A stretch of 25,963 nucleotides of DNA from a bacterium. Lineage in GTDB: Bacteria; AUK180. Under the pieces are notes generated by a model. That model was not told where the DNA came from. It saw only the letters and a list, made by a program, of their open reading frames with translations, and made no database searches. The position numbers and the translations under genes were made by a program. Positions 1 through 9,064 of the stretch are shown piece by piece (the first letter of the stretch is position 1; each line of letters opens with the position of its first letter). Location of the stretch: contig JAUXGM010000010.1 of the NCBI GenBank assembly GCA_030622125.1, forward strand, positions 1 to 25,963, given 5' to 3'.

Positions 1-26
1 AGTCCGGGACACACCTCAACTTTCTT

Positions 27-77
27 GGGACGCACCTTCGGAGTTTATCCCGTATCTGATACGGGAAGGTACGTCCC
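27..77. repeat. Nested hairpin module, copy 1
   Basis: The outer arms are GGGACGCACCTT (27-38) and AAGGTACGTCCC (66-77), complementary except for one C-A pair, which becomes G-T on the other strand. Inside is a second palindrome, CCCGTATC-t-GATACGGG (49-65). The whole 51-nt unit recurs without a difference in inverted orientation at 8670-8720. Confidence 0.9.
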
Positions 78-171
78 GCCTGTTTTCGGAGTATTTTCTT
101 TTGAACTTTTGATTCTATTTCCTTTGGCTATATCGTTTTCGGGTGGTCTATCGTTATCTAATGAAGAATCC

Positions 172-217
172 GGGACACATCTCAACTTTAAAATATCCAA
201 AGTTGAGGTAATGTCCC
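172..217. repeat. Hairpin module with AAAGTTGAG arm
   Basis: The arms are GGGACA plus CTCAACTTT and AAAGTTGAG plus TGTCCC, separated by a small internal loop, with about 10 nt at the tip. The same module is at 8896-8941 with a slightly different tip. The outer GGGAC/GTCCC pairs are shared with the other hairpin modules of the window. Confidence 0.85.
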
Positions 218-257
218 TCTTTTATGGCTTTTTGGAGTTTAAGATTGTTTTTCTTAC

Positions 258-292
258 CAACCTCTAACCTCCAGCCTCTATCCTCTATATTT
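258..292. repeat. Heptanucleotide tandem repeat (YAACCTC type)
   Basis: Four 7-nt units are in register: CAACCTC, TAACCTC, CAGCCTC and TATCCTC, followed by a degenerate TATATTT. A run of the same type occurs at about 19007-19036. It is non-coding and lies just past the lepA stop. Confidence 0.8.
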
Positions 293-329
293 TTGTCCCT
301 AACCTCTTTTTTTTGGTGTGTCCCAAAAC

Positions 330-2132
330 TCAGTCTATCTTCATTACCTTTATAAATGCTTCTTTCGGAATACTGACATTTCCGATAGAACGCATTTTTT
401 TCTTACCGGCTTTTTGTTTTTCAAGTAATTTTCTCTTTCGTGTAATATCGCCGCCATAGCATTTAGCTGTAACATCTTTTCTCAAAGCAGAAATTCTTTC
501 TCCGGCAATGACCTTTCCTCCGATCACTGCTTGAAGTTTGATCACAAAAAGATGTCTCGGTATCTCTTCTCTTAATTTTTTTATTATCTTCCGTCCCCTC
601 GTCTCCGCTTTTGAACGTTCGGAAAGAAAGGAAAAGGATGGTACAATCTTGCCGTTCATTAAAATGTCTACTCTTATGATATCACTTTTAACATAATGAA
701 TATTCCCATAATCAAGGGAAGAATACCCCTTTGTTGCACTTTTCATTCTATCAAAGAAGTTCGTAATGATCTCGGAAAGGGGAACATCAAAATGTAATAT
801 TATTCTATTATCACCTATATATTCAATTTTTTTGTTTAGAATCCCTCTTTTTTCCTCTATAAGACGGATCAGCGGATCAATATAATTGATGTAACTTATA
901 ATTGTTGCATTTACATAAGGTTCTTTAACATAATCTATTTTTACAGGATCAGGATACTGTTCGGTGCTACTTAATATAATTTCATCACCTTTTTTTAGAT
1001 GAATTTTATAGACAACCGACGGTGTGGTTATAACAACATCAGTATTGAATTGTCTTTGTAGTCTCTCAACAATGATCTCAAGATGCAAAAGTCCCAAAAA
1101 ACCTACTCTGAATCCAAATCCCAAACTTGCAGAAACCTCGGGCTTATACTCAATAGCAGAATCACTAAGGACAATCTTCTCTATTGAATCCCTTAATTTT
1201 TTGTAATCCTCATTTTCAACGGGATAAACCCCGGCATATACCATTGGCTTAATCCTTTTAAAACCTTTTAAAATAGGGAGTTTTTCCTGTTTACGGATTA
1301 AAACGGTGTCACCAATACTAACATCTTTTAATTGTTTAATACCGGCAATAATGTAACCGACATCGCCACTTTTAAGTTCATCCGTCGGAAATAAGTTCGC
1401 TTTAAATATTCCAACTTCCATTATCTCATGTACACTGCCGGAAAAATTCAGATATAGTTCATCTCCTTTTTTAAATTTTCCATCAAATATCCTGACATGT
1501 AAAATAACCCCACGGTAATTATCAAACTCGGCATCAAATATTAATCCTCTTGCCGCTTCAAATTCGGATTTTGGGGGCTGAATTTTATCCTTTATGCTCT
1601 CCAATAAATTCTCAACATTCTGTCCCGTTTTAGCGGAGATCATTATTATTTCATCCTTGTTAAAGGCAAATACTTCTTCCAATTCTCGTATAACCTCGTC
1701 AATTGCAGCATTTTCAAGATCAATTTTATTTATTACCGGTATTATATCAAGCCCGAGATTGAATGCAAGATACATATGCGAAAATGTCTGGGCTTGCAAC
1801 CCCTGACTCGCATCAACAAGAAGTATCGCACCTTCACAGGCGGCAAGACTTCTTGATACTTCATAAGTAAAATCAACATGTCCGGGGGTATCGATTAAAT
1901 TATATGTATAAATATTTCCGTTGCTTGATTTAAAATCTAAGGTTATTGGCTGTGCCTTTATTGTAATTCCTCTCTCTCTTTCAATATCCATTTTATCCAA
2001 AAACTGCGGTTTCATTTTTCTTTCCGATATTGTATTTGTTAATTCCAACATTCTATCTGCAAGAGTAGATTTACCATGATCAATATGGGCAATGATTGAA
2101 AAATTACGAATGAATTTCAAATTTTTGTTCAT
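330..2132 (-). CDS. lepA: Elongation factor 4 (LepA), ribosome GTPase
   Basis: LepA/EF-4 is a translational GTPase that acts on ribosomes, with reported roles in back-translocation and ribosome assembly. At 600 aa it has the usual family length. The G-domain motifs are clear: G1 AHIDHGKS (15-22), G2 RGIT (54-57), G3 DTPGHVD (81-87), G4 NKID (135-138) and G5 SAK. The LepA-specific C-terminal domain is intact, with the YGGDITRKRKLLEKQKAGKK stretch and a basic tail, which sets it apart from EF-G. The ATG shares its A with the TAA of rho upstream (TAATG), so translation is probably coupled to rho. No hairpin terminator is visible after the stop; the repeat block begins there. Identification is secure. 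Confidence 0.98.
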   Translation of the reverse strand: MNKNLKFIRNFSIIAHIDHGKSTLADRMLELTNTISERKMKPQFLDKMDIERERGITIKAQPITLDFKSSNGNIYTYNLIDTPGHVDFTYEVSRSLAACEGAILLVDASQGLQAQTFSHMYLAFNLGLDIIPVINKIDLENAAIDEVIRELEEVFAFNKDEIIMISAKTGQNVENLLESIKDKIQPPKSEFEAARGLIFDAEFDNYRGVILHVRIFDGKFKKGDELYLNFSGSVHEIMEVGIFKANLFPTDELKSGDVGYIIAGIKQLKDVSIGDTVLIRKQEKLPILKGFKRIKPMVYAGVYPVENEDYKKLRDSIEKIVLSDSAIEYKPEVSASLGFGFRVGFLGLLHLEIIVERLQRQFNTDVVITTPSVVYKIHLKKGDEIILSSTEQYPDPVKIDYVKEPYVNATIISYINYIDPLIRLIEEKRGILNKKIEYIGDNRIILHFDVPLSEIITNFFDRMKSATKGYSSLDYGNIHYVKSDIIRVDILMNGKIVPSFSFLSERSKAETRGRKIIKKLREEIPRHLFVIKLQAVIGGKVIAGERISALRKDVTAKCYGGDITRKRKLLEKQKAGKKKMRSIGNVSIPKEAFIKVMKID

Positions 2133-3490
2133 TAGAATTTATGCATATTCTTTAGATATTCCTCATTTGTTTCTGTTTTTTTCATATATTTTAAAATAAA
2201 CTCTATTTGTTCAACAGGATTCATATTATTAAGTATCCTTCTCATAACCACCATTTTTGTCACTTCTTCTTCTGATAAAAGCAGTTCCTCTTTCCGCGTA
2301 CCGGATTTTTGAAGGTTTATCGCCGGGTATACCCGTAAATCAGAAATATTTCTATCAAGATGTATCTCCATATTTCCCGTTCCTTTAAATTCTTCAAAAA
2401 TAACCTCGTCCATTCTTGAACCTGTATCTATCAAGGCAGTTGCAATGATGGTTAAACTGCCACCCTCTGCTGTGTTTCGTGCAGCACCAAAAAACCTTTT
2501 TGGTTCTCTAACCGCCGATGACTCCAAACCACCGGAAAGAACTCTTCCCGATGAAGGTTGAACAGTATTATTTGCTCTGGCATATCTTGTCAAGCTATCC
2601 ATTAATATTATAACATCTTTACCTGTTTCAACTAACCGCTTTGCATATTTCAATGTCATAGAAGCCGCTTGTATCTGTTGATGCGGTGGTTCATCAAAGG
2701 TTGAACTTATGACCAGTCCATCAACTGATTTTTCCATATCGGTAACTTCTTCCGGACGTTCGTCTATTAAGAGTACAATGAGTTTTACCTCCGGATGGTT
2801 GGTAGAAATAGCATTTGCAAGATTCTTTAAGATCGTGGTTTTCCCAGTCCTTGGAGGAGCTACTATAAGTCCCCTTTGCCCCTTACCAAGCGGGGTAAAA
2901 AGGTTCATTATCCGCGTAGAATAAATATTCGATTTATACTCCAGGTTTAGTTTTTCATCTGGGTAAAGTGGTGTTAGATTTTCAAATAATGTTCTTCCTG
3001 TAATTGCATCTGCCGGCTGATCATTGATCTTTAAGATCACCATCATTGCCCAGTATTTTTCTCCATCGTTTTTTGGCGGCTTGATAATGCCAAAGACCAT
3101 ATCTCCATCCCTGAGTAAATATTTCCTAACATTTTGCGGTGAAACATATATATCATCATTACTTGGGATAAAATTTTCCTTAACATTTCTCAAGAAACCA
3201 AAAGATGCCTGCCCTTGGATTTGAAGAATGCCGCCGCCGAGATAAAATTTTGAACCTTTTTGTTTTAATCTTGTATCAATGATCTTTTGAACAAGCTCAT
3301 GTTTTTTATAGCTCAAAAAATTTTCTATCGCTATCTCTTTTGCAATTACTTGCAGCTCTTTGACCGATTTTTCTTGTAAAAGTTTTTGATTCAAGAATTC
3401 ATCATTCTCTAACTCTTTTAACACTTCTTTTTCATAATTTTCATAATTGTTTTTAATTTCCTTGCCGGAATTGTTTTTCTTTTTTGCCAT
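2132..3490 (-). CDS. rho: Transcription termination factor Rho
   Basis: Rho is the hexameric RNA helicase that ends transcription of untranslated RNA. The protein has 452 aa. A Lys/Asn/Glu-rich extension of about 35 residues comes first, then a Rho_N helical domain (about 38-75), an S1/cold-shock RNA-binding domain (about 80-155) and the RecA-like ATPase. The P-loop [13 protein letters not shown] is at 207-219, with Arg-Thr where E. coli has Lys-Ala in PPKAGKT. The Walker B strand DVIILMD ends near 298 and the TRYARA and [19 protein letters not shown] segments follow. An AGGAG lies 7 nt before the ATG. The gene starts 12 bp after the diguanylate cyclase stop and shares one base with lepA, which suggests one transcript. 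Identification is secure. Confidence 0.98.
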   Translation of the reverse strand: MAKKKNNSGKEIKNNYENYEKEVLKELENDEFLNQKLLQEKSVKELQVIAKEIAIENFLSYKKHELVQKIIDTRLKQKGSKFYLGGGILQIQGQASFGFLRNVKENFIPSNDDIYVSPQNVRKYLLRDGDMVFGIIKPPKNDGEKYWAMMVILKINDQPADAITGRTLFENLTPLYPDEKLNLEYKSNIYSTRIMNLFTPLGKGQRGLIVAPPRTGKTTILKNLANAISTNHPEVKLIVLLIDERPEEVTDMEKSVDGLVISSTFDEPPHQQIQAASMTLKYAKRLVETGKDVIILMDSLTRYARANNTVQPSSGRVLSGGLESSAVREPKRFFGAARNTAEGGSLTIIATALIDTGSRMDEVIFEEFKGTGNMEIHLDRNISDLRVYPAINLQKSGTRKEELLLSEEEVTKMVVMRRILNNMNPVEQIEFILKYMKKTETNEEYLKNMHKF

Positions 3491-3502
3491 TTAGATCTCC
3501 TA

Positions 3503-4690
3503 TTATATTTCCGTTCTATTTTTACCTGATGACTTGGCACGATACATTTTATCATCTGCCTTTTTTAAAAGCTCAAACGGTGTGGTCCCATCATCAGGAT
3601 AAGTTGCAATACCACAGCTCACCGTTATTTTTCGCATAACACCTATATCTGAAAAATTATAGTTTTCCATTGCATTTCGTACCTCTTCCATATTATTATA
3701 TGCCTCATCTACATCCACACCGATCATAATAACTACAAACTCCTCACCACCATAGCGCCCTGTAAAATATCCATAATCGGAAAGCTTTTTCAATTGATCG
3801 GAAAATATCTTTAATACACTGTCCCCAATAATGTGTCCATAATTATCATTAACTAATTTAAAATCATCAATATCAAAAAAAGCTACTGAAAGCGGCATCT
3901 TTCTTCTTACACATCTATTAAAGTCCTCAATTAAAATTTCGATTAGAATTCTTTTTTTATATAACCCCGTAAGATAATCGGTTTTTGAATAGTTATCATA
4001 TTTTTTAAAAAAATATATCTTTAAAATTGCTAAAAGTGCACTTTCTATGAAAATAGAAAGTTCGGCTGAAAGCTCTTTTTCTTCCGATAATCGAAATGCA
4101 AACAAGATTTGGAGTTTGCCGTTTATTTTTGTTTTGTAATAAATATTATCTTTCAATTTAATTAATGAATTGGTTCTTCTCATTTTTATTAAGGGTAACG
4201 CTAAGCCATGTTCATATTTTTGTATTACCTTTTTTCCCTCTTGAATAGAAATTGCAATATCAGATATCAGGAAAATATCATTAAAATATTTGCTGAATAT
4301 ATCAAAGATATTTTTATAATCATTTTCAAATCGTATTTTTTCAAATATATCAAATATCTGAGTGTAGAACACTTCCATCATTTTGTTGTATTTGATCTTA
4401 TCTCCTAATTTTTTTAATTTTGTTTCTATCTTCTGAATTTCAGCCTCAATATCAACACATTTCTTTTCTATTTTTCTGATCTTAATATTGTGGATTTGGA
4501 TTAATAGAATTAAAATTATAATAGACATTAAAACAAGCAGATAATTTTTATCCTTTAATAATATTAATAAAACAAATGAAAGTAAAAATAAAAGAGCATA
4601 GAGTGAATAAAACACTTTTTTCCTATCTTTATAGAAAAGGAAAAAAAACAAATAAGGAATTGTCATCATTATGAAAAAAACTATTTTCAT
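3503..4690 (-). CDS. Membrane-anchored diguanylate cyclase (GGDEF)
   Basis: This predicted enzyme makes cyclic di-GMP from two GTP. Of 395 aa, the first 70 form two or three membrane segments. A coiled coil follows (about 72-105), then an unassigned, possibly GAF-like sensor region (about 110-225), then the GGDEF domain (about 238-395). The active-site motif is GGEEF (314-318) and the metal/substrate region FFDIDDFKLVNDNYGH is intact, so it should be active. The product-inhibition site RxxD, normally five residues before GGEEF, reads DYGY, so allosteric feedback is probably absent. No clear ribosome-binding site precedes the ATG. It lies just downstream of tRNA-Ser, with no strong terminator hairpin between, and 12 bp before rho. 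The sensed signal is unknown. Confidence 0.93.
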   Translation of the reverse strand: MKIVFFIMMTIPYLFFFLFYKDRKKVFYSLYALLFLLSFVLLILLKDKNYLLVLMSIIILILLIQIHNIKIRKIEKKCVDIEAEIQKIETKLKKLGDKIKYNKMMEVFYTQIFDIFEKIRFENDYKNIFDIFSKYFNDIFLISDIAISIQEGKKVIQKYEHGLALPLIKMRRTNSLIKLKDNIYYKTKINGKLQILFAFRLSEEKELSAELSIFIESALLAILKIYFFKKYDNYSKTDYLTGLYKKRILIEILIEDFNRCVRRKMPLSVAFFDIDDFKLVNDNYGHIIGDSVLKIFSDQLKKLSDYGYFTGRYGGEEFVVIMIGVDVDEAYNNMEEVRNAMENYNFSDIGVMRKITVSCGIATYPDDGTTPFELLKKADDKMYRAKSSGKNRTEI

Positions 4691-4707
4691 GAAGTTTTAA
4701 AAAAAAC

Positions 4708-4798
4708 TGGCGGAGAGGCCGGGATTTGAACCCGGGGTACGATTAACTCGTACAACTGCTTAGCAGGCAGCCCCCTTAAGCCACTCGGGCACCTCTCC
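4708..4798 (-). tRNA. tRNA-Ser (anticodon GCT)
   Basis: This 91-nt class II tRNA folds fully. The acceptor stem is GGAGAGG/CCTCTCC, and a G discriminator and encoded CCA follow (CCA at 4710-4708). The anticodon stem GCTGC/GCAGT encloses the loop CTGCTAA with anticodon GCT, reading AGC and AGT. A long variable arm (TTGTACGAG/ATCGTACC) and a standard T arm with GGTTCAAAT are present. The 3' end runs straight into a T-rich stretch before the diguanylate cyclase gene. A promoter at 4871-4899 fits its expression. Confidence 0.97.
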
Positions 4799-4870
4799 AT
4801 TTTAAATTCCTTACCTAATATCATCCTTGTGTATTTGGTAAAGATTTACATTGTTTTCTGAATTTTTTAT

Positions 4871-4899
4871 ATTATACATTTTTTTTAATTAAAAATCAA
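4871..4899 (-). promoter_or_regulatory. Sigma70-type promoter for tRNA-Ser
   Basis: On the minus strand, TTGATT (4899-4894), a 17-nt spacer and a perfect TATAAT (4876-4871). Transcription would start near 4864, about 65 nt before the tRNA. The diguanylate cyclase-rho-lepA genes could be read from the same start. It lies between the Gx-family stop and the tRNA. Confidence 0.7.
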
Positions 4900-4902
4900 G
4901 TG

Positions 4903-5400
4903 CTAAGATGCCAGCCTCTTAACCACCGTCCCAACTAATGTTCCCATAAAGACACCTAATAAGATCGCAACTCCAATAAGCGTATTGTTTATTGGGAAAC
5001 CGCCAAGAAGAAAAAGAACAAAAAGTTGTGTGAGATTGTGGATGACTCCACCAATTATGCTGATGCCGTAGATTGAAAATATTTTTAATTGAAAAAATAC
5101 GATCATTAAAAGACAACTAAAAAAAGCCCCCGAGATTCCCATTAAAAACATTGGCGTAAAAAGTCTGCCGAGCACTATTGCTGAAAAAAGAGTTTTCAGA
5201 AGTGTTGTCAAAAACGCAAGTTTGAAATCTTTTCTTATGATCAACCAGATTACTACGGCATTCGCAAGTCCCAATCTTAGAAACGGTATCGGTTTCGGTA
5301 TCATGCCTTCAAATGCACTTAGTAAAGTTGCTAAGACAACATAGTATAGTATTGTAAAATCAGATCTCTTTATCTTATAATCATTGGGAAACCGCATCAA
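4903..5400 (-). CDS. Gx-family membrane protein (HepS1-like)
   Basis: A small integral membrane protein (164 or 165 aa) with about five hydrophobic segments. The sequence around PIPFLRLGLANAVVIW and LGRLFTPMFLMGISGAFFS is typical of the Gx transporter family, often labelled heptaprenyl diphosphate synthase component I. The true substrate is not settled; a role in quinone or isoprenoid precursor handling is usually suggested. Two starts are adjacent, TTG at 5400 and ATG at 5397; an AGGAG 9 nt before the TTG favours neither strongly. The frame overlaps the end of the NusG-II gene by about 20 bp. Pairing of Gx and NusG-II proteins recurs in many bacteria, which supports both calls. Confidence 0.85.
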   Translation of the reverse strand: MMRFPNDYKIKRSDFTILYYVVLATLLSAFEGMIPKPIPFLRLGLANAVVIWLIIRKDFKLAFLTTLLKTLFSAIVLGRLFTPMFLMGISGAFFSCLLMIVFFQLKIFSIYGISIIGGVIHNLTQLFVLFLLGGFPINNTLIGVAILLGVFMGTLVGTVVKRLAS

Positions 5401-5749
5401 CCTTACTTTCTCCTTTTATCCTTATAACGATCCTGTTTGGAACGCATATTATTTCAGATCCCGCTTTTTGAATAAAACCCATCCTTTTACATATTTTTTC
5501 TTTACAACTCGTTTCAACTACCCCTATTTTTCCATTTTTTACTTGAACCTTAAATTTACCCACCTTACCCTGAAAGGTGTAAGCTTGATCTACTCTCAGA
5601 TCTATTGTTTTCAGAATTTCTCCTGATATATAAACATCTGCCATTGAACCGATCTTATTAAAATGGTTAAAGAAGATAAAGAAAAATCCCAATCCTATGA
5701 GAAAAAGATAAAGTAGATAATCAAATAGAGTTAATTTATTATGTGCCAA
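5381..5749 (-). CDS. NusG domain II-containing exported protein
   Basis: A 122-aa protein with one N-terminal membrane segment (about 10-28) and a NusG-domain-II-like beta domain outside the membrane (about 38-115). The family signature is clear: [14 protein letters not shown] followed by [12 protein letters not shown], with Cys82, Cys87 and Cys102. It is not the transcription factor NusG, as the N-terminal NGN domain is absent. The start is a TTG inside the last codons of ahcY (11-bp overlap), with no better start before residue 36. It also overlaps the Gx-family gene downstream. Such proteins often accompany Gx or Rnf/ApbE genes; their precise function is unknown. Confidence 0.85.
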   Translation of the reverse strand: MAHNKLTLFDYLLYLFLIGLGFFFIFFNHFNKIGSMADVYISGEILKTIDLRVDQAYTFQGKVGKFKVQVKNGKIGVVETSCKEKICKRMGFIQKAGSEIICVPNRIVIRIKGESKVDAVSQ

Positions 5750-6989
5750 TTTCCCATGATGAGAGGTATTTTCTCTGTTCTTCCGTCAATTCATCTATCT
5801 CAATACCCAGTGTTTTTAGTTTCAATTTTGCAATATTAACATCAATCGCAGTTGGTATTACATAGACCTTTTTTTCAAGTTTTTTATAATTATTCCAGAT
5901 ATACTCGGCAGAAAGAGATTGATTTGCAAACGACATATCCATAACCATTGACGGATGCCCCTCTGCTGCAGAAAGATTAATCAATCTACCGTCTGCAAGG
6001 AGATTTATCCTTCTACCATCTTCCATAATGTATGTTTCAACAAAATCTCTTGCCGTATATGATTTTTTTGCTTTATCTTTTAAGTAATTTTTGTTGATCT
6101 CAACATCAAAGTGCCCTGAATTACAGACGATTGCATTATCTTTCATTTTATCTAAATGGATTTTGTCAATAACATTTATATCACCCGTAGAAGTAATAAA
6201 AACATCTCCGATTGCAGCAGCTTTTTCCATTTTCATTACTCTGAAACCATCCATAACCGCTTCAAGTGCTTTTACGGGATCAACCTCTGTTACGATAACA
6301 TTAGAGCCCATTCCTCTTGCCTTTGTTGCAATTCCTCTTGAACACCATCCGTACCCGGCAACAACAACATTTATCCCGGCAAAAAGAATATTTGTAGCCC
6401 TGATTATGCCGTCTAATGTTGATTGCCCGGTGCCATAACGGTTATCAAAAAGATGCTTTGTCAATGCATCATTTACAGCAATTATCGGATATTTCAAAGC
6501 CTTGTTATCTGCCATAGCTTTTAATCTTATGACGCCGGTCGTTGTTTCTTCTGTTCCACCCAGAACATCAAAATCATAATTTTTTTTGTGGTATGTCGCA
6601 ACAAGATCGGCACCATCATCCATTGTGATCTGCGGTTTCATATCAAGAAGAGAGGCAAGGTGTCTGTAATAGGTTTCATTGTCTTCACCGGTTATAGAAA
6701 ACACCGATATGCCATAATGTTTTACAAGTGCCGCTGCAACATTATCCTGTGTTGAAAGCGGATTTGAAGCAGCAAGCCGAACCTCTGCACCACCGGCTTT
6801 CAATGTTCTCATCAGATTCGCTGTTTCAGTTGTAACATGAAGACACCCGGCAATTCGGACACCGTTAAGAGGTTTTTCTTCCTCAAATCTTTTCCTTATC
6901 GCCCTTAAAACGGGCATATTTCTTTCCGCCCATTCTATTCGTTTTTTTCCTGCATCAGCAAGGTTCAAGTCCTTTACATCGTATTCCAT
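5739..6989 (-). CDS. ahcY: Adenosylhomocysteinase, short type
   Basis: This enzyme splits S-adenosylhomocysteine into adenosine and homocysteine using bound NAD, relieving inhibition of methyltransferases. Its 416 aa carry the substrate segments [13 protein letters not shown] (48-60), [15 protein letters not shown] (74-88), [13 protein letters not shown] (144-156) and [18 protein letters not shown] (173-190), and the NAD fold GYGWCSRG (212-219). The C terminus reads [14 protein letters not shown]. It lacks both the insertion and the KPDHYRY-type tail of the eukaryotic/proteobacterial form, so it belongs to the archaeal/Thermotoga-like type. AGGAG lies 6 nt before the ATG. It follows metG by 8 bp, so two genes of methionine use sit in one operon. 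Confidence 0.97.
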   Translation of the reverse strand: MEYDVKDLNLADAGKKRIEWAERNMPVLRAIRKRFEEEKPLNGVRIAGCLHVTTETANLMRTLKAGGAEVRLAASNPLSTQDNVAAALVKHYGISVFSITGEDNETYYRHLASLLDMKPQITMDDGADLVATYHKKNYDFDVLGGTEETTTGVIRLKAMADNKALKYPIIAVNDALTKHLFDNRYGTGQSTLDGIIRATNILFAGINVVVAGYGWCSRGIATKARGMGSNVIVTEVDPVKALEAVMDGFRVMKMEKAAAIGDVFITSTGDINVIDKIHLDKMKDNAIVCNSGHFDVEINKNYLKDKAKKSYTARDFVETYIMEDGRRINLLADGRLINLSAAEGHPSMVMDMSFANQSLSAEYIWNNYKKLEKKVYVIPTAIDVNIAKLKLKTLGIEIDELTEEQRKYLSSWEIGT

Positions 6990-6997
6990 ATATTCTC

Positions 6998-8506
6998 CTA
7001 TTTTAATCGCATAAATATCGGTTCATCCTTTTTATAGATGGATTTTTTATCAAGCCTGCCCCATTCAAGATCTTTTTTAAGATCTATTTTATTTTTACAA
7101 TTCAATCTTTCTAATATTTTATTGGCAGTATCAGGTATTATCGGGTATAACATAAGTGAGACATTTCTTACCGCTTCCAATACTGTATATAATATCGCTG
7201 CTGTTCTATTTTTGTCATCTTTCCCAGATTTGAATGGTGCTGCATCGTTTATATAGCCGTTTATGTATCTGAGGAAATCCATTACCGCATCTATTGCTTG
7301 CGGTAATTTAAAATTATCAAAATTTCTAATGTATTCTTCTCTTCTTTTTTCATATTCCGCTATCAGTTTATCTTCCATATCGGTATTCTCAATAATGTAA
7401 TCCAAACTTCCATCAAGGTATTTTTCAACCATTGTCAAAGTTCTATGCAGTGTATTTGAAACAATATTGACAAGTTCGGTGTTGAATTTTCCCACTAATC
7501 TCTCTTCACTGAATTCCGTATCCGAACCCTCTGAAAGTTCCGAAAGAAGGAAAAATCGTAATGGATCGATACCATATTTATCAACAAGCTCAAATGGGTC
7601 AACTACCACTCCACTTCTTTTTGACATCTTTCCTCCTTTTAAAAGCCAGTATCCATGTGCATAAACGGTTGGAAGCGGAATATCAAGTGCCTCTAAAATA
7701 CTGAACCAGAATAATGTGTGGAACCACAAGATATCCTTTCCGATAACATGGATATCCGCAGGCCAGTATCTATTGAACATTTCCATATCATCGGAATATC
7801 CAATTGCCGTAATGTAGTTCAATATTGCATCGAACCAAACATAACATACCTGTGAATCGTCAAAAGGAAGCCTTACACCCCAATCAAAATGAGACCTTGA
7901 AATGGATTTATCATCCATTGAATCATCTAATTTTCCCATTATTTCATTGTATCTAATTCGTGGTCTTATCAAATTCGGATCACTTTTTAATTTTTCTCTT
8001 ATAATATCTTTATATTTTGATATCTTGAAAAAGTAATTTTCCTGCTCTTCCCATTTAACCTCACCGCCGCAAGTTGGACATTTACCATCCGTAAGCTGTT
8101 TTTCATTCCAAAAACTTTCGCATGGGATACAATGATAAGCTTCATATTTTCCCTTATAAATATCGCCTTTATTATATAGTTTTTGCAAGACATCTCTTAC
8201 CCTTTTTTCATGATACTCATCAGTCGTTCTGATAAATTTATCATATTTTACATTAAGTAATTTCCAAAGTTCTTTAAAATAAGAAACATTTTCATCTGCA
8301 AGTTGCTGCGGAGTTATATTTTTTTCTCTTGCCGCTTCAAAGATCTTTTGCCCATGTTCATCGGAACCGGTTAGAAAAAAAGTATCAAACCCCATCGCTT
8401 TTTTATATCTTATGACAGCGTCGCTGAAAAGAGTCGTATAGGTATGTCCGACATGCAGTTTGGAATTTACATAGTAAAGTGGTGTTGTCAAATAAAATTT
8501 TGCCAT
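6998..8506 (-). CDS. metG: Methionyl-tRNA synthetase
   Basis: It charges tRNA-Met with methionine in the cytoplasm. At 502 aa it is the short form without the C-terminal tRNA-binding (EMAP-like) domain. The class I signature HVGH is at 18-21. A zinc knuckle has Cys126, Cys129, Cys143 and Cys146 (CIPC...CPTC). The second signature is KMSKR (293-297) in place of the usual KMSKS. The anticodon-binding helical domain fills the rest. A TTGAAA-17-TATAAT promoter sits just upstream (8527-8555). It is the first gene of the metG-ahcY-NusG-II-Gx operon. Identification is secure. Confidence 0.97.
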   Translation of the reverse strand: MAKFYLTTPLYYVNSKLHVGHTYTTLFSDAVIRYKKAMGFDTFFLTGSDEHGQKIFEAAREKNITPQQLADENVSYFKELWKLLNVKYDKFIRTTDEYHEKRVRDVLQKLYNKGDIYKGKYEAYHCIPCESFWNEKQLTDGKCPTCGGEVKWEEQENYFFKISKYKDIIREKLKSDPNLIRPRIRYNEIMGKLDDSMDDKSISRSHFDWGVRLPFDDSQVCYVWFDAILNYITAIGYSDDMEMFNRYWPADIHVIGKDILWFHTLFWFSILEALDIPLPTVYAHGYWLLKGGKMSKRSGVVVDPFELVDKYGIDPLRFFLLSELSEGSDTEFSEERLVGKFNTELVNIVSNTLHRTLTMVEKYLDGSLDYIIENTDMEDKLIAEYEKRREEYIRNFDNFKLPQAIDAVMDFLRYINGYINDAAPFKSGKDDKNRTAAILYTVLEAVRNVSLMLYPIIPDTANKILERLNCKNKIDLKKDLEWGRLDKKSIYKKDEPIFMRLK

Positions 8507-8526
8507 ATTGCTTTTACTTAATTTTT

Positions 8527-8555
8527 ATTATAACACTTTACTAATTTTTTTTCAA
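8527..8555 (-). promoter_or_regulatory. Sigma70-type promoter for metG operon
   Basis: On the minus strand, TTGAAA (8555-8550), a 17-nt spacer and TATAAT (8532-8527). Transcription should start near 8520, giving a leader of only about 15 nt before the ATG at 8506. It bounds one side of the repeat island. Confidence 0.75.
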
Positions 8556-8669
8556 ATGAAATTTTGAATTATATTGTTACAATATGAAAATGTTAAACTT
8601 TTCAAAATTCTTTTGAAATTGTTGCAATATCTTTTCGCCTACGTTTCAGAGGGACATTGTTCCATATAA

Positions 8670-8720
8670 GGGACGTACCTTCCCGTATCAGATACGGGAT
8701 AAACTCCGAAGGTGCGTCCC
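8670..8720. repeat. Nested hairpin module, copy 2
   Basis: An exact inverted copy (51 of 51 nt) of 27-77. The outer arms are 8670-8681 and 8709-8720, and the inner palindrome is 8682-8698. Perfect identity in non-coding DNA implies recent copying or ongoing gene conversion. Confidence 0.9.
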
Positions 8721-8791
8721 GACACATCTCTTATTGGTAGCGGAACATTTGTTTCTGTAATAGAATTTGCAGCTGGATTCCCTTGGTAACA

Positions 8792-8829
8792 GGGGACACT
8801 CTTTTTCGCTTTGCGAAAAGGGGTGCCCC
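8792..8829. repeat. Long GGGGAC...CCCC hairpin
   Basis: An almost continuous stem: GGGG/CCCC, CAC/GTG and CTTTTTCGC/GCGAAAAGG around a TTT tip, with one bulged A. It has no T tail on either strand, so it is not a standard terminator. It shares the GGGAC start with the other modules. Confidence 0.8.
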
Positions 8830-8895
8830 ACTTGCCGTCAATGCTATTGTTTTTTTGTTTTCGGAGTATTTTCTTTTAACCTTTGAAATGAATCC

Positions 8896-8941
8896 GGGAC
8901 ACACCTCAACTTTAAAAATCAGAAAGTTGAGGTAATGTCCC
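8896..8941. repeat. Hairpin module with AAAGTTGAGG arm, copy 2
   Basis: GGGACA and CCTCAACTTT pair with AAAGTTGAGG and TGTCCC across a 9-nt tip and a small internal loop. It is homologous to 172-217, and the sequence after it (CTCTTTTATGGCTTTT) is also shared. Confidence 0.85.
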
Positions 8942-8977
8942 TCTTTTATGGCTTTTCGGAATTTAATATTGTTTTAC

Positions 8978-9009
8978 TTATTTCCTTATTCCCTTATTTT
9001 CTTATTGCT
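8978..9009. repeat. Octanucleotide tandem repeat (TTATTYYC)
   Basis: Units TTATTTCC, TTATTCCC, TTATTTTC and TTATTGCT. Short runs of the same unit appear near 9225-9243 and, inverted, near 10893-10909. Confidence 0.75.
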
Positions 9010-9064
9010 TTGTCTATACTATTCTCGGGTGGTCTATCGTTATCTAAGGAAGAGTCCGGGACAC

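Larger units (their letters stand above)
1..315. repeat. Composite intergenic repeat block, left end
   Basis: No credible gene lies here. The block holds a nested hairpin (27-77), a second hairpin (172-217) and a heptanucleotide tandem repeat (258-285), with joining segments that recur at 8640-9070 and, inverted, at 25790-25963. Positions 3-37 are matched exactly, inverted, by 25911-25945. The segment starting GGGTGGTCTATCGTTATCTA near 141 recurs near 9027, and its inverted start is the last bases of the window. I read this as a mosaic of dispersed repeat modules. Confidence 0.85.

Noticed and set aside
25-267. 80-codon open frame on the plus strand
   Set aside because: It covers the hairpins and tandem repeats of the left block, has no ribosome site, and its sequence recurs elsewhere as non-coding repeat.
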